This document shows positions 63,734 to 64,000 of a DNA stretch of 64,000 nucleotides, in pieces (the first letter of the stretch is position 1; each line of letters starts with the position of its first letter). Where the stretch lies: contig NZ_CP117416.1 of assembly GCF_028606985.1 (NCBI RefSeq), positions 906,001-970,000 on the forward strand, written 5' to 3'. Below the pieces are notes generated by a model. The model did no database searches and was not told where the DNA came from. It worked only from the letters and a program-made list of their open reading frames with translations. Origin of the DNA: Paenibacillus kyungheensis (GTDB lineage: Bacteria > Bacillota > Bacilli > Paenibacillales > Paenibacillaceae). A program made the translations under genes and the position numbers.

Positions 63734-64000
63734 TCAAGCACTTTTGTTGGCAGTTGCAACTACAGGCTTGTGCTTCATCACATCTTTGGCTCCGTTACCG
63801 ATACAACATTGCACAATAATCATCAGTACAATCATTATACCCAGACCCCATTGTGCAGTGACAAAGCTTCCAGAGTGATCAAATAATAATCCTACAATCA
63901 ATGGGCCGATTGCGCCCAACGTATAACCACCGCTTTGTGTCATCGCAGACCACGCATTCGCTTCACCTGCATTATGAGCTTCTTGAATCGGTAGCATAAG
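63734..64000 (-). CDS. MFS transporter, C-terminal part (CynX/NimT-like), runs off the window
   Basis: The last 89 codons of a gene entering from the right edge; the stop TGA is at 63736-63734. The visible part includes AGEANAWSAMTQSGGYTLGA and IGPLIVGLLFDHSGS, the typical C-terminal repeat of cyanate/NimT-family MFS transporters, then the final membrane helix (LGIMIVLMIIVQCCIG) and a basic tail. The open frame continues to the window edge. Confidence 0.8.
   Translation of the reverse strand, partial: LMLPIQEAHNAGEANAWSAMTQSGGYTLGAIGPLIVGLLFDHSGSFVTAQWGLGIMIVLMIIVQCCIGNGAKDVMKHKPVVATANKSA

Noticed and set aside
63662-63886. 74-codon plus-strand frame near the right edge
   Set aside because: Opposite the well-supported MFS coding region and without a start signal.
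1-64000. CRISPR arrays, tRNA/rRNA genes, insertion sequences, prophage
   Set aside because: No regularly spaced repeats, no cloverleaf-like tRNA segments, no transposase, integrase or phage structural genes were recognised.

Overview
The window looks like chromosomal DNA of a low-to-moderate GC, spore-former-type Firmicute, most likely Paenibacillus or a close relative. The signs are strong AGGAGG-type ribosome binding sites, frequent TTG and GTG starts, lipobox lipoproteins, a tandem dgk-dck pair of the Bacillus type, Bacillus-like YpsA, YugO and YwrD relatives, and a Gram-positive type IV pilus locus without a PilQ secretin. I saw no rRNA, tRNA, CRISPR array, insertion sequence or prophage. 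The species call is inference.

Layout. 1-3.4 kb: the 5' end of a secreted protein running off the left edge, an SDR oxidoreductase, then two tandem MpsC/DUF2294 genes preceded by the relic of a third copy. 3.4-7.5 kb: an orphan response regulator, deoxyguanosine and deoxyadenosine/deoxycytidine kinases, a lipoprotein and a flavin monooxygenase. 7.8-23.3 kb: a complete type IV pilus locus (two minor pilins, a large PilX-like protein, PilB, PilT, PilC, the major pilin, PilD, a PilM-PilN fusion and PilO), interrupted by a 4.6-kb gene on the other strand for a huge secreted DUF5057 / choice-of-anchor A / Ig-like protein. 23.5-30 kb: gamma-glutamyltransferase, two VTT-domain membrane proteins, a YugO-like K+ channel, AroD and a SMI1/KNR4 protein.

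30.1-38.4 kb is the most interesting stretch. Five genes encode a SWIM zinc-finger protein, a large helical-repeat protein, a MoxR-type AAA+ ATPase (YehL-like), a DUF5682 protein and a VWA/MIDAS protein. The last four overlap or nearly touch. A sequence matching all 12 core positions of the Gram-positive LexA (SOS) box lies directly against a TATAAT -10 element in front of the first gene. This suggests a DNA-damage-inducible MoxR-VWA system. The DUF5682 protein carries His, Glu and Gly-x-x-His signatures reminiscent of the TraB/TIKI/GumN superfamily.

38.4-64 kb is metabolic: histidine phosphatase, YpsA-like and DUF523 proteins, an oxalate-decarboxylase-type bicupin with an altered active-site lid, a peptide/nickel-type ABC importer without ATPase genes, nitrite reductase nirBD behind a perfect Crp/Fnr-like palindrome, an IpdC-type 2-oxo-acid decarboxylase, a MetNIQ-type importer with a short ATPase, a divergent EamA-LysR pair, malic enzyme with a near-perfect cre site, an AraC regulator, a GH4 glycosidase, a Gfo/Idh/MocA dehydrogenase, an M19 dipeptidase, a YiiX-like hydrolase, and the 3' end of an MFS transporter running off the right edge. 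Most transcription units end in clear intrinsic terminators, several of them bidirectional between convergent genes.
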